Of a stretch of 64,000 nt of DNA, positions 12,345-29,593 are shown one piece after another. The notes under the pieces are model-generated. The model was given only the letters and a program-made list of their open reading frames with translations, did no database searches and was not told where the DNA came from. The position numbers and the translations under genes are program-made. Origin of the DNA: Xestospongia bergquistia (lineage: Eukaryota > Porifera > Demospongiae > Haplosclerida > Petrosiidae); assembly GCA_963965975.1 (NCBI GenBank), contig OZ014419.1, positions 6,652,150 to 6,716,149 on the forward strand, written 5' to 3'. Each line of letters begins with the position of its first letter. The stretch's first letter is position 1.

Positions 12345-15300
12345 TTGGGTACTCTCCAAGTACATAAAATGTTTCGTGATGACTATGATTATGATCCTCC
12401 TGCTTCCTCACGATATCGAGACTACTTATATGAAAGAGAACGCTACGATGAAAGGGACAGACCCTTGAGAGGCAGTTATGGTTCTCCTCTTGATGATCCT
12501 TACTATCGTGGGCGTAGACCCGATGACATATTGCCACTTCCTCGACCAAAAGAACCATTACTAGGCCGATTTAGAATGGAAGATACAAATTCTTATGTAC
12601 AAGGCTCAGTCACAATAACCCCACCCCCTCTGTTCCAATCTAAACCACCCCTACGTGACAAACCACCAAAATGTAATACAGTCTTCGTTGGTACTCTTCC
12701 TGAGAGTATTACCGAAAAACATTTGTATGATATATTTTATGAATGTGGTTCTATACAGGATATTCGAATATCAAGAAGCAGAACCTTTGGTCATGTCGAG
12801 TTTAAATATGAGAGCGCTGTCGATAAAGCTATTCAGTTTAATGGTTTCACTATTACAATCAATGGACTTAACAGTGAGGAAAGTTCATCCATTCAAGTTG
12901 ACTATGCTCAATCAAGAGAGTCATCTGATGCTAAGCGCCGAATGAAAAGTGGAGAATTTTTAGTGTTCAATGCACCCAATGCTCACATTATTTCTAGCGA
13001 TCTACGTAATGATGATACCTTTGAATTTGCTTCTAAAAACCTCATACAATGGATGGAAAAAGGAAGCTGTTCTCCTACAACTGCTAACACATTCTTTGGT
13101 CTCCTGAGTACTGTCAATACACACTGTCATAAGTTGGAGAAAGATTTGAAGAGTAAAGAAGAAGAACATGAAAAATTCTTGAAAAAAAAGATCGATCAGT
13201 TACAAGATTTACTGATTCAGTGTAAGTTCTTGACAAGAACTTCCCTTATTCTCATATAAATGACTTCATTAAGGGAGTTTCCTCTTATCAGAATTTAATT
13301 AACAAAGTTAATTATTGTGTAAGTATCATTGAAGGCTTTATGAAGCTCTAACAAGTACTGCCTAATATTACATATATACTATATAATATTAGAGTGTACT
13401 ATATAATATTAATATGTACTATTATAATATTAGGGTTTACTATATAGTAGTGATATGTACTATATAATATTAATATGTACTATATAATATTAGGGTTTAC
13501 TATATAGTAGTGATATGTACTATATAATATTAATATGTACTATATAATATTAGGGTTTACTATATAGTAGTGATATGTACTATATAATATTAATAATGTA
13601 CTATATAATATTAGGGTTTACTATATAGTAGTGATATGTACTATATAATATTAATATGTACTATATAATATTAGGGTTTACTATATAGTAGTGATATGTA
13701 TTATATAATATTAATATGTACTATTATAATATTAGGGTTTACTATATAGTAGTGATATGTACTATATAATATTAATATGTACTATATAATATTAGGGTTT
13801 ACTATATAGTAGTGATATGTACTATATAATATTAATATGTACTATTATAATATTAGGACGTACTAGCTAACATTTACTATTATAATATTAATATGTGCTT
13901 GTAAGAAATATCTTAGTATTACTAAATGTACTATTTTTTCTTCTTGTTGCCTAGGTGATGGCCTAGAGTCTGTCTTTGATGCTTCAATGCAGAAAAGGGC
14001 CTGGGACAATTTTACCAAACCTCAACGTAAGACCATTACTCAATGGAAAGAACACATACAGAATATGATTGGACTCGTGAAGGCTTCCATCAAGAATGCG
14101 AAAGAATTGAGAGGAAAAGCTGATGAACCTGCTGCAAAGAAAATGAAATCAGACCACAGTGAGATTTTACATAGTGTCAGCTAACTTGGATTTTTGTTGG
14201 GGGTTAATAATTGTGTAGACAGAGGGTTAATTAATGTACATCATATAGCAGCCATTTTGTATAATTTTATTACTATCAGATGACAGTAATGTTGATGAAG
14301 CAACTGAAGCCAAACTGTCTCGAGCTGAACGTGAGATAGAACAGTTGAAAGTTGATCGCGAGATTGCAATTGAGAAAAAAGAGAAACAGGTCAACCTTTA
14401 ACTCATACAGTAGTGTAGTCTATATGCCTTTCCTTCTCCTATATGTATAGATATTGCAGCTGAAGACATTATTAGCAAAATTCAAACAAGTAAGCAGTAA
14501 TTCAGAGCCTAAAGTCACATACCTTACTAGTAGTCAGTTGTTTTATGTATTATACACAAATAGTGGGTGGTTACCTTCAATATAGTGGTTATTGTTGTTC
14601 AATATAGTGGTCATTGTTGTTTTTGTTTGGTATAGAATTGTCCAGATGAGTGGGAAAAGATTGTCGGAGGAGGAGGAGGTAGTGGTAATAGTGAGAACGG
14701 CCAACAGCAACAAGATCCAGAACAGGTAAGAGCTTCTTTATGCACTTGTAGTTGTCAGGTAAGAAAGCCATTGAGAAAACCATAAATGGAATGTCTATGG
14801 AAGTTTAGCATTAGTTATAAATACATTGTTTAAAAGGGCCAAATTAAACCTCCTTTGGTTCAACTATAATAGAGGTTTCAAACAGCATTATGAATTAGGT
14901 AGATACTGACAGTAGAGCTGCACAGGTAGAAGAGCTTATGTATTGGTCACATGCTCTAGTAGCGTTTACACACATTCCACCACCTCCCTTCTGTTTTATA
15001 CTGGCTTACCTTCTTGCTGCATGGCTGTCAAAGGTCATAGCATCACAGAACAATAAAGACGAGAATAATGAAGAGAACGAAGGAGACAATGAAGGAGAAT
15101 GGGAAGTTATTGATGGTGTCAACATGGATGATCTCAACAGAGCTCTAGATGGAGGGTCACTTGGAGAAAATACTCTGGCTGCCGCAGCTGCTGCTTATGC
15201 TCAACTTCGTACTCAAATAGGTTCAAAAAGTGAAGAGACAGGATTGGGACTTAGTGAGCACGATATTGCTCTATCTGCTGTAATGGCTGCCTTTCTAACT

Positions 15301-15549
15301 GTCCATCCTCTTGGAGCATCTTTGGAAGAGATTGAGTTCTATTTTCAGACATTGAACACAACTTATAACTCAATATATTTGGAGTCACTTCTGCAACGTT
15401 TGCCTAAAGTTTTCCAGCTGTCGAAGGCAGCTAATGGTCAGCCTCGTTGGTGGTTCTTAGGATTTCAGACTGTGTCTATGCCACAGTATGGGGCTGTGTC
15501 TGAACAAGGCGATACTATTGAAATGGTTGATGTGGACAAAAATAAGTAG
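12345..15549 (+). CDS. ENOX family protein (RRM, coiled coil, C-terminal ENOX domain)
   Basis: Exons: 12345-13221, 13955-14158, 14280-14389, 14451-14489, 14636-14725, then 14899 to 15549. The Arg/Asp/Tyr-rich start (MFRDDYDYD from the second ATG at 12369) is followed by an RRM: NTVFVGTLPESITEKHLYDI and FGHVEFKYESAVDKAI. Next comes the ENOX helical region (FASKNLIQWMEKG...NTFFGLLSTVNTHCHKLEKD), then AWDNFTKPQRKTITQWKEH, a coiled coil, and the C-terminal domain (SAVMAAFLTVHPLGASLEEI...LLQRLPKVFQL...RWWFLGF). Domain order and motifs match human ENOX1/ENOX2, described as cell-surface thiol-disulfide exchangers with hydroquinone oxidase activity. The part at 14925-15040 reads YWSHALVAFTHIPPPPFC through a hydrophobic run, unlike the family, and may be a retained intron. 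The ATG choice (12345 or 12369) is open. Confidence 0.9.
13385..13860 (+). repeat. 60-base AT-rich tandem repeat in an ENOX intron
   Basis: About eight copies of a unit of about 60 bases containing TGATATGTACTATATAATAT and TAGGGTTTACTATATAGTAG. Rows at 13441 and 13501 are identical; other copies differ by one-base indels. The unit contains the self-complementary TACTATATAGTA, so single strands could fold back. The repeat fills most of the first ENOX intron. Confidence 0.92.
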
Positions 15550-15818
15550 TGACAACAAAAACATGACATTTTATTTACATCATGTGTTTATACAAATATT
15601 TCATTGTTATCTTTATTGTTGGACAATACCAACATTATTGAATTGTAAAATTATAATTGATTATGTTTATTAAGAAATGGGAAATGCTTTGTGTAAATTG
15701 GAAAAATATAAATAATTTATAAATTTAATTGGGATATCTAATAACTATTCAGAATAAAATACTGGAAATCATAGTTAATGTCTTCACAATGGGGGTGTGG
15801 TTTGTTGTCCTTGTACAA

Positions 15819-22399
<6,581 letters not shown>

Positions 22400-22715
22400 T
22401 ATCTGATTTAGTTCTTCACAGAGGAGAGAGAAAGATCCCCTGTCTTAGGGAGCTTTGTCCAGCCACACCTAGACTTACACGTGACGTATTGGGTGTGGTT
22501 ACTGTTTAACTAGAAAATTTTAAGTATCCCAGTAATGTAACGGAGTTAGGTTCCGGACTTTGAAATATAGATTTTCGGACGTGAACAGAAACATTCTGAA
22601 ATTCTGTACAGAAATTAGATGCTATTAAGCTCCGTAAACTATAATATTGTGCTTGTTGACTTGAACTAACATATTGAATGACTGACAATCACTAACCAAT
22701 TTAATACTTTAGGAG
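22400..22715. promoter_or_regulatory. Bidirectional promoter region, PEX1 / RPP38
   Basis: 316 bases between divergent start codons. It contains CACGTGACGT at 22479-22488, which combines an E-box (CACGTGAC, the USF/TFE type) with a CRE-like half-site (TGACGT), and a GGGTGTGG block at 22490-22497. Both motifs are seen; the factors are inferred. Confidence 0.55.
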
Positions 22716-23698
22716 ATGGCTACAAGTACTCCAAAATCAAGGGGAACAGCATCTTTCAAAAAATACTCCTCAAAAACCATTAAACATGTTCTGAACACAC
22801 CACATGCGCTGAAGTGGTAAGCAGTACATTAGTAATATATAATGTTTGATTCCCAATCAATTATAGGCCTATAGTTGCTCAAAATTGCAGTGAAGAAACT
22901 ATAGATATATTAATCAGGTACCGTTTGAGTAGAAACCCTTTATTGTAACTGTCTCTAATATACTACATATTATGATCTGATTTTCAATTTTACTTTTCTG
23001 ACTTTTATGTGACATTTCCTATTTTAAAGGTCTCTAACAGATGTCAACTTAGCCCCACCTACAAAATCCCCCGCTACTGCAGTACAAACAAAAATCCAAT
23101 CAACTTCAACTGACATCATAAACACAGTAGATGTTATAATAGATGAAACCTCTTGTATTAAACCTATAGAGTCTACTAAACGAGAGTTACTAATTGTTGG
23201 AATCAATGCAGTTACAAGATGCCTAGAGAAAGGGAAGATGAGAGGAGGTGTGGTCTGTCTATCAGCTGAACCAAGTCTCATGACTCAGCATATAATGATA
23301 TTAGCTGCCACTAGACAATGTCCAATAATGGCATTACATAATGTTAGTTCTAGACTAGCTCCAGTACTTGGAATTAAAAGCGTTTTAGCACTAGGATTTA
23401 AAGTAAGCTTATCAACATTCCATTAATATGTATCAAAGCATCTGTTCTTTAGAAACTAGATTTACATGAAGGGATTAATGATCCATTCTCAGAGATAGTA
23501 ACTTATCTCATGTCACATGCACCTCCCATTGAAGTCCCTTGGTTATCTGTTGTTGATAGAGTAACCTCCTCTGATAATGAAGAACCAAGTGAGAAAAGAC
23601 TTAAACTAGATGGAAGCACAGATAAACTAAGTTCTACCTGTACCACTTATGTACCCCTTCAAATGAAATCAATGATTATTTGTAAGAAAGAGAAATAA
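22716..23698 (+). CDS. RPP38: RNase P/MRP subunit p38 (L7Ae fold)
   Basis: About four exons, starting MATSTPKSRGTASFKKYSSK. The core reads LLIVGINAVTRCLEKGKMRG, VVCLSAEPSLMTQHIMILAA, PIMALHNVSSRLAPVLGIKS and VLALGFK, followed by a VPWLSVVDRV tail segment. This is the L7Ae/L30e/S12e RNA-binding fold in the arrangement of RPP38: the G-I-N-x-V-T-R-x-L-E helix, the central strand, and the LGIKSVLALGFK end. RPP38 binds kink-turn RNA in nuclear RNase P and RNase MRP, which process tRNA and rRNA precursors. NHP2 and other L7Ae proteins are shorter and lack the C-terminal segment. Only 26 bases separate its stop from the stop of RNASEH2B on the other strand. Confidence 0.85.
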
Positions 23699-23724
23699 GT
23701 GAAGATATACCACAATTAATTGTA

Positions 23725-25887
23725 CTACTTTTTGCCAAAGAAACTGGCCATTGATTTCATGCCTTTTATGTTCACTTTTGCTAAAGCTTTATGAGCAGCT
23801 GTAGCAGATTTTGATAGACTCTAAAAGAAATATCCAGCAATTAATGAAGATTAGTGAAGGTATATATATCTTACTACCTTTTTGAGAGTTGGTTGTTGTG
23901 GAGCAGAGAGAGTTTTAGTATAATCTTCAGCAGGTTCTGCTAAAGCAAATTTCTAATAAAACAAATATTGTCATAATATAACAATTAATGGTCTTACTTT
24001 AGAAGGTGGAGGATTGCTCTCTTGATCAAGCTCAATACTATGTTTAGTTGTAACTGAACTAGAATACTTGGAAGACAATTGTTCACTTAGTGAAGATGGG
24101 AGGTAGTCTTGTATCATGCCACATGCATAATACAAATAGTCATCTAATAAAGTGATCAATATTGTTACTACCTAATATTACTAAGTAATATTGATATACT
24201 GCCAAATATAAAGAATATAGAGATAAATCTTTTATTTTATACATAAATAACTAATATGTCCTAACCATGTGTGACGGAAATGTATTTAGTACTCCTAACA
24301 TAGCCTGTACTCTGTGATCCACTGCCCACATAAATACTCTCATTCTTTAATGTTTCTGCTAATAGCTCCACCTACAAATAGTAAGGAGTTAATACAGTGA
24401 ATTTGGTATCACAAGATCAATCCCATGTCGTTGCTAATAACAACAGATTAATTAATATTAACATACTATTGTACTAGAACTGAATAGTACGGTAATGGAG
24501 AGAGACTAACCTTTTTTGTTAGCCATTTTAGAGTTTTATCTTTATTATAACGATAGACAGTGTCACCAGTGTGTAATTCTACAAAAGAATATTACATTTA
24601 TAACAATATTATTATATTATATTATCAATTTCTACTAATAATCAACACAATTTGTTAAACAATAGTTAATTACCAAAATCAAAGAAAGTGGTCACTGTAT
24701 ACACTAGTAGTATATCGTAAAACATGTCCAATTATAATATACCTTTTCTATCAGTAATGTTGTCCCACTGATCAGAAGAAATCAGTTGTTCCAATATGGC
24801 CGACTGAGGGTATGACTCACAACTCAAAAGACTATCCAAAGTAGTAAATTTCTCTGACTACAATAAAAAGAACAATATAGCAAAAATTACTATATCAACT
24901 ACATGTACATATACATCTTACCATAGCAACAATTACCATGGAAACAATCACATTAGCATTATATTTTCAACTTTACAATGTCAAAACCAACTAGTCATAT
25001 GCATTGTTCAATTCCATGCATTATCAGTAAGTTTCAAAACCAATTGAAGACATGGAATATCTAAATCATAATTCATGCAAACAGTCATAGCATATATGTC
25101 ACCATAGCAACAACTGTTACATAAAAAGATTGACATAGCAATAACAAGCACACTATTTACTATACTAGTAACAGTTACCATAGCAACATTACTATAGAAT
25201 TTCAGTATAGCATGCATAATAAAATAACTAACCTTTGTTGATTTACTTGATTTATTATCTGGTACAATTATTGCAAGAGCTAAAAATAATGGATCCATTG
25301 GTGTACATATGTATAAACTACCATCTTTAAAATCAGTATAAAAATGAGATAAAATTCAAATTTTAAGTAGTTATTCACGTAAAATTTTACCTGACTGGAC
25401 TGAGTTGTCAATAAACCAAGATCTGTATTTATTTGATTGTTTATTAATTTCATATAATGACTTTTGGTCTGCAGATAACAAATATTGTCTAGATGAACCT
25501 AACGAATTAAGTGAGCATTATATAGAATATACACACCATACCAGTATGAGGATCAGGATAACTTATAAATTGAGGGGTGGAGTCTGCTTGCGTTTCATTT
25601 GAAACTGGCATCAGTACAGAATCTGCAGGATCAATCAATAAAATGCAAGCCACACCCCCTTATTAAAACTTACTTGGCAATATCATAACCCATTGTTTTG
25701 TCTTTGCTACTACAGTGGGTGTGGCTTTTGTTTGCTTAAATATTAGGGCACTGTCCTGTGAGTCGACAAAGCTACTAGTCAACGAGGACTCACGGGAGAA
25801 TCCACCTTGTGATAAATCTGACTCTGCTCCTTCATCACTGATCAATGTATCCACACTTTTGCTTCTGCTACAATTTCTGGTCAGCAT
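23725..25887 (-). CDS. RNASEH2B: Ribonuclease H2 subunit B
   Basis: Several exons match RNASEH2B along its length: KQWVMILPNSV (human RQHVFLVSEYL), YLLSADQKSLYEI, SWFIDNSVQSG, TPMDPLFLALAIIVP, DDYLYYACGMIQDYLPSSLS (human IRYAHGLISDYIPKELS), AEDYTKT, AAHKALAKVNVKGMKSMASF and a final FGKK. The C-terminal MKSMASFF is a PIP-box-like motif, as in human MKSIDTFF, which binds PCNA. The protein is a structural subunit of the RNase H2 complex that removes ribonucleotides from DNA. It has an N-terminal extension of about 60 residues, rich in Ser, that the human protein lacks (MLTRNCSRSKSVDTLISDEG); the true start could be further downstream. It is divergent from the NALF-like gene with 98 bases between starts. 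Confidence 0.9.
24916..25187. repeat. Cluster of X-box-like palindromes in RNASEH2B introns
   Basis: Four related 14-mers occur within 272 bases: CTTACCATAGCAAC and ATTACCATGGAAAC near 24916-24948, GTCACCATAGCAAC at 25098-25111, and GTTACCATAGCAAC at 25174-25187. The last two fit the RFX X-box consensus. They may be sites, or copies of a short dispersed repeat. Confidence 0.5.
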
Positions 25888-25985
25888 GTCACGATATAAT
25901 TCCGGACCGAGACTGAATGGTCCCGGCGGACCAATTTTAGTCCCCCCCGGACCGATTATATTGAACAGTCCTACTTCAGATCATA
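25888..25985. promoter_or_regulatory. 98-base bidirectional promoter, RNASEH2B / NALF-like
   Basis: Start codons on opposite strands are 98 bases apart, so the core promoters overlap or lie inside the neighbour's 5' end. The stretch has two GGxCCxCCCGG-type GC-rich blocks (25913-25955), unusual against the AT-rich surroundings. Confidence 0.6.
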
Positions 25986-27177
25986 ATGAACCTGTTTGCT
26001 GAAGCCATCTTGATTGTGCTCTTCTCATGTCAAATCGTAGCACAAAATGGTCCTCTCTTTCTAGTAGCCACTAAAAGTGACGCTCAACAAGATGATAATT
26101 CTCTGTATGAAGCCACAACATACACTCAAGTTGAATCATCTGAGTATAATCATCAATGTGAATGTGAAGTCCACATGAGTGATAATACGTTATCCTATCA
26201 AGGATTAGATTATAACAGTAGAGTAGAGCTCTGTAACTCCAGTGATACAACCTTTCTTGATTTTTGTTCAAGTCTCCTTTTTCAAACAGAAAATGGCGAT
26301 AATTATACATACAACATTAGGGTACAAACAGCTGTAGAGGACACTACTAGTAGTACTGGTATATATAATAATCGTGAAGAATTGTGTAGAGATACTGAAA
26401 ATATACGAGATGAACTGCAGAAGTTTGAATCGATTTTGGAAAGAACCCTGGTTTGTGTGTACTTAAAGGCCTGTGAAAACAAGACAACTTGTTTAGTAAG
26501 TCATTAAATTTAAATCATTTGCAAAGGGTTAAATTTAAAGAGCATATTTTGAAATAAATAGTAAAATGACTAATAAACAATAGTAATAAATTGGCTATCT
26601 TTTAACAAGATCAGACTTATTAATATTTGATAAGTAATTGTTAAGTTATATATGATATTTTTTCTTTTAGAATGCCTACATTCGTTGGTTATGTACTACC
26701 CAATTAATACTATATACTTCCAAAAATGATACCAGCTGGCATTGTCCTTCCAATGATACAGTTATTGGGACTGATGGTATTAGTTATGTTCGTATTAAAC
26801 CTTGTTTTGGAGTTTGTACTGACGTATTGAGAATGTGTCCATATTATTTACTGACTAGCTATCAATCTGATGATAAATCAGGATACATTTATGGGGGATA
26901 CCCGGCATTTGCCTGTCCAAGTAAGACGTATCTATATATATCACAATGCCTAGCAAATATTGAAATGGGATTATTTGAAACAGTTCTTGTTAAGTATTAT
27001 GACTTAGTTTAATATGTTGAAATACATTTTTATTTTATAGGTCAGCAAACTATTGGCAGGTACTTCACATATGCTAATGAAGATTGTGATTGTGTAGGTA
27101 ATGGACATATCTCTTATTATCATAACCTACTAACATTATTAATAGTATTAGTAACTTTAACTTCACTATTAATTTAA
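25986..27177 (+). CDS. NALF/FAM155 family (Mid1-like) cysteine-rich membrane protein
   Basis: Three exons (25986-26495, 26671-26920, 27041-27177) give 298 residues. A signal peptide (MNLFAEAILIVLFSCQIVAQ) starts it. The lumenal part is N-glycosylation-rich (NYT, NDT, NKT) and has a cysteine pattern like FAM155/NALF: a CxNAYIRWLCTTQL segment, then IKPCFGVCTDVLRMCPYYLL, YIYGGYPAFACP, and a CDC near the end. Human FAM155A has the corresponding KAVYKAWLCSEYF, PCKQYCLEVQTRCPFILP and YGGLPGFIC. A hydrophobic tail (NLLTLLIVLVTLTSLLI) closes the protein, as in the family. NALF1/2 are auxiliary subunits of the NALCN sodium leak channel; yeast Mid1 serves the related Cch1. The function in this animal is inferred, and a NALCN-type partner would be expected elsewhere. 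The family call rests on the motif pattern. Confidence 0.75.
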
Positions 27178-27485
27178 GAATTCTATCACAAGCTTTACTA
27201 AGTTATCAATTGTCTTTTTTAACGCTTAATTTATTTAAAATTCCTCTCTCAAATCACCTGTATAATTATTTTTTAATATTGTTATAATTTTATGAATAAT
27301 AGATAACAGAATATTTAATATTCATTTCTATTATTAACTATAACACTTTTTCTCGGATCTAAACATTATTGATTTATTAGAAGTATCATAGATGAAAACC
27401 TTTTATGATTGCATATGGTCTGACATATTAACAATAATAATAACATTAATTGTAAGTGTCTCCATTGCTATATATATGGGTGTGG
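27178..27485. other. Convergent intergenic spacer, NALF-like / GPR180
   Basis: Very AT-rich, about 308 bases, with 3' untranslated sequence and no exon seen. Confidence 0.6.
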
Positions 27486-29416
27486 TCAATCCATTCTAGC
27501 TCCACCTCTATCTCTTTTAAAGGGTAAAGTTGTGGACGATAATGTCGATACCTCCCAATACAAACTACGAGAAAGGAATTGTTTACTTAGCAACAGCATA
27601 GCAACGGATTGGATTATAATTGTGCCTATAGTTACAACCTGAAAGTGAGGGTTAAATAATGCATATTTTAACCCCATCCTTACTCTATGTCTCCAATATT
27701 CTGCAATGACCATTGCAACTAACATGAGCAGAGGAAAAGATAAAAACCAGAGATAGCAAGCCTGTCACAAACAAAACAATAACAATTTTAACAGTATAGT
27801 GGGAAATATAAATTGGTTCTGATCAAGGATTAAAATTTTGCATTTTTCATTCTCAATTTAGAGTGTTTTGATAAAAATGAAAGACTGACATGCCATATCT
27901 ATAGAGCCATTATGACAACTCACAAATGAGAAGGATTGATAGAAGTTCTTACGTAAAACACTCCTTTCATTACTCATTGTGTTGTGAAGATTATAACCAA
28001 ATAACATAGCAAGTACAATACGAAGGAGGACAAGTAAAAAACCAGGTAGATTCTCATGAACGTGGTAAGTATAATGACTTTCATCATATGATTGTTCCCA
28101 TAAAACTAGAATTATCTATTGGCAATAACAATTATATAAACAACAACTAATAATACAATATTTGGCACACACAAACTGTTATGATACACTTATAATGACA
28201 AACAATTAATATGTATGTCATATATGTAGACTTACCTCAACCACACCCACTGATATTATTAGTATTGACTGTTTCTTATCATGTAAAGGATGAGAAACAG
28301 ATGAACCTAATGTCCAGCCGAGAGACATGGATAGTAACATCCACGTCATGATCAATTGAGCTAGTACATCTAATACTGTAGAAACAAAGTTATTACTACA
28401 AGGAAAAGATAATTTCTTTACTTTCTGATGTAATTTCACAAAATAAACTTCCTTGGCCGTCGTTTTTAAAGCTAAAGAAACAAATCATGTGACAGATCAT
28501 GTGACACGTACCACTTACACCCATAGGTGTACCAGCATAAAGAATGAAGCAAAGAAGTGTATGGCAATAGCAGCTGCTAACATTTGCAGTGCCTACTTTT
28601 TTAATTGAGCCATCGTTAAATTATTTTAATGCTTCATACCTCATGCATAGGTCCTCCTTTCTGTATAGATTGCCACACCCTCTTGGCAAATAAACTAATA
28701 CCTCCAAGATATAACATAATCACTAATGCATACATACTGAGTAGTCCTATAATGACAATGGGTAATACCCTACATCATGAATTATAAATTACATATATAT
28801 ATACCCTTTTCATCTTCTCCAAAATGATCATTAGCTATACCATATGAGTCAGGATTTAAAAATGTTAATGTATACCCTATGAATGTGTCTTCAATGGGTG
28901 CTTCTAGGAGACAAGTACTAGGATCAGCGTATACCACATACCAAAAGTGTGGTCTTAACCATTGGTTAATAAATTGTTGTCCTTCAATATTGTGAATACC
29001 AACTGACAGGAATTGAGTAAGAAGTCCAAGATCAAGAAAAGTAGTTTTATACGACATAAATAAATAAATGTTTGTTGTAATTTGAACATCCTACCTGAGA
29101 AACGTGACCTGGCAATCTTCATCGTACAGTTCATTTCAGTCACAGCGTCTTGCCAATTGTCATCTAGATAAAAGTACCATCTACCATTAGATGTAGTGTT
29201 TGTTTCATAGTGAAAGAGAGCTTTTCTATCTAAAAAACAAATTGATATTGGATAATTAGGAATGGATGACTCACCATGGAAACAAAACTTGCTTACAAAA
29301 GTTCCCTGGTCTACCCAAGCCTGCTTTGAGCTTACAATGCCACTGACTATCTTCCCTTCTGCTATACTAGCCAGCACTAATATAATCACAGTTACTATTG
29401 TTAACAACAGAGCCAT
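27486..29416 (-). CDS. GPR180: GPR180-like seven-helix (GOST family) membrane protein
   Basis: About eight exons. The protein starts with a signal peptide (MALLLTIVTVIILVLASIAE), followed by a beta-rich lumenal domain with FCFHGESSIPNYPISICFLD and HFWYVVYADPSTCLLEAPIE, then seven hydrophobic segments. Signatures shared with human GPR180 are FLNPDSYGIANDHFGEDE, the WQSIQKGGPMHE loop, LDVLAQLIMTWMLLSMSLGW, VVTIGTIIIQSVAMLLLSKQ and the C-terminal SLYWEVSTLSSTTLPF (human SLYWEVSSLSSVTLPL). GPR180 belongs to the GOLD-domain seven-helix proteins and has been linked to vascular and TGF-beta/CTHRC1 signalling; TMEM145 is the nearest paralogue. The C-terminal wording fits GPR180 better. The gene is divergent from glycogenin, with 177 bases between starts. 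Confidence 0.9.
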
Positions 29417-29593
29417 AAATAATTATTCCCTAAAAGTGTGTGGGCTTTTGTGAGTAAGCCCCTCCTGTTAATAATTGCATGTAGATATACTGTCGTGTGT
29501 CTAAAGTGGGCGGCAACTCCAAACTACTTCCAAAGAAGCCTTCTCGAAGCCTTATCGAAGCTCTCAGTCACGAGTGTACAGATACATTCTATA
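29417..29593. promoter_or_regulatory. Bidirectional promoter region, GPR180 / glycogenin
   Basis: 177 bases between divergent start codons. No clear factor site seen beyond an imperfect CTTCTCGAAGCCTTATCGAAG repeat near 29540-29560, whose TCTCGAAG/ATCGAAG halves resemble a heat-shock-element-like arrangement. Confidence 0.4.

Noticed and set aside
26071-26310. Minus-strand open frame inside the NALF-like first exon
   Set aside because: Shadow frame; the plus frame has a signal peptide, glycosylation sites and conserved cysteines.
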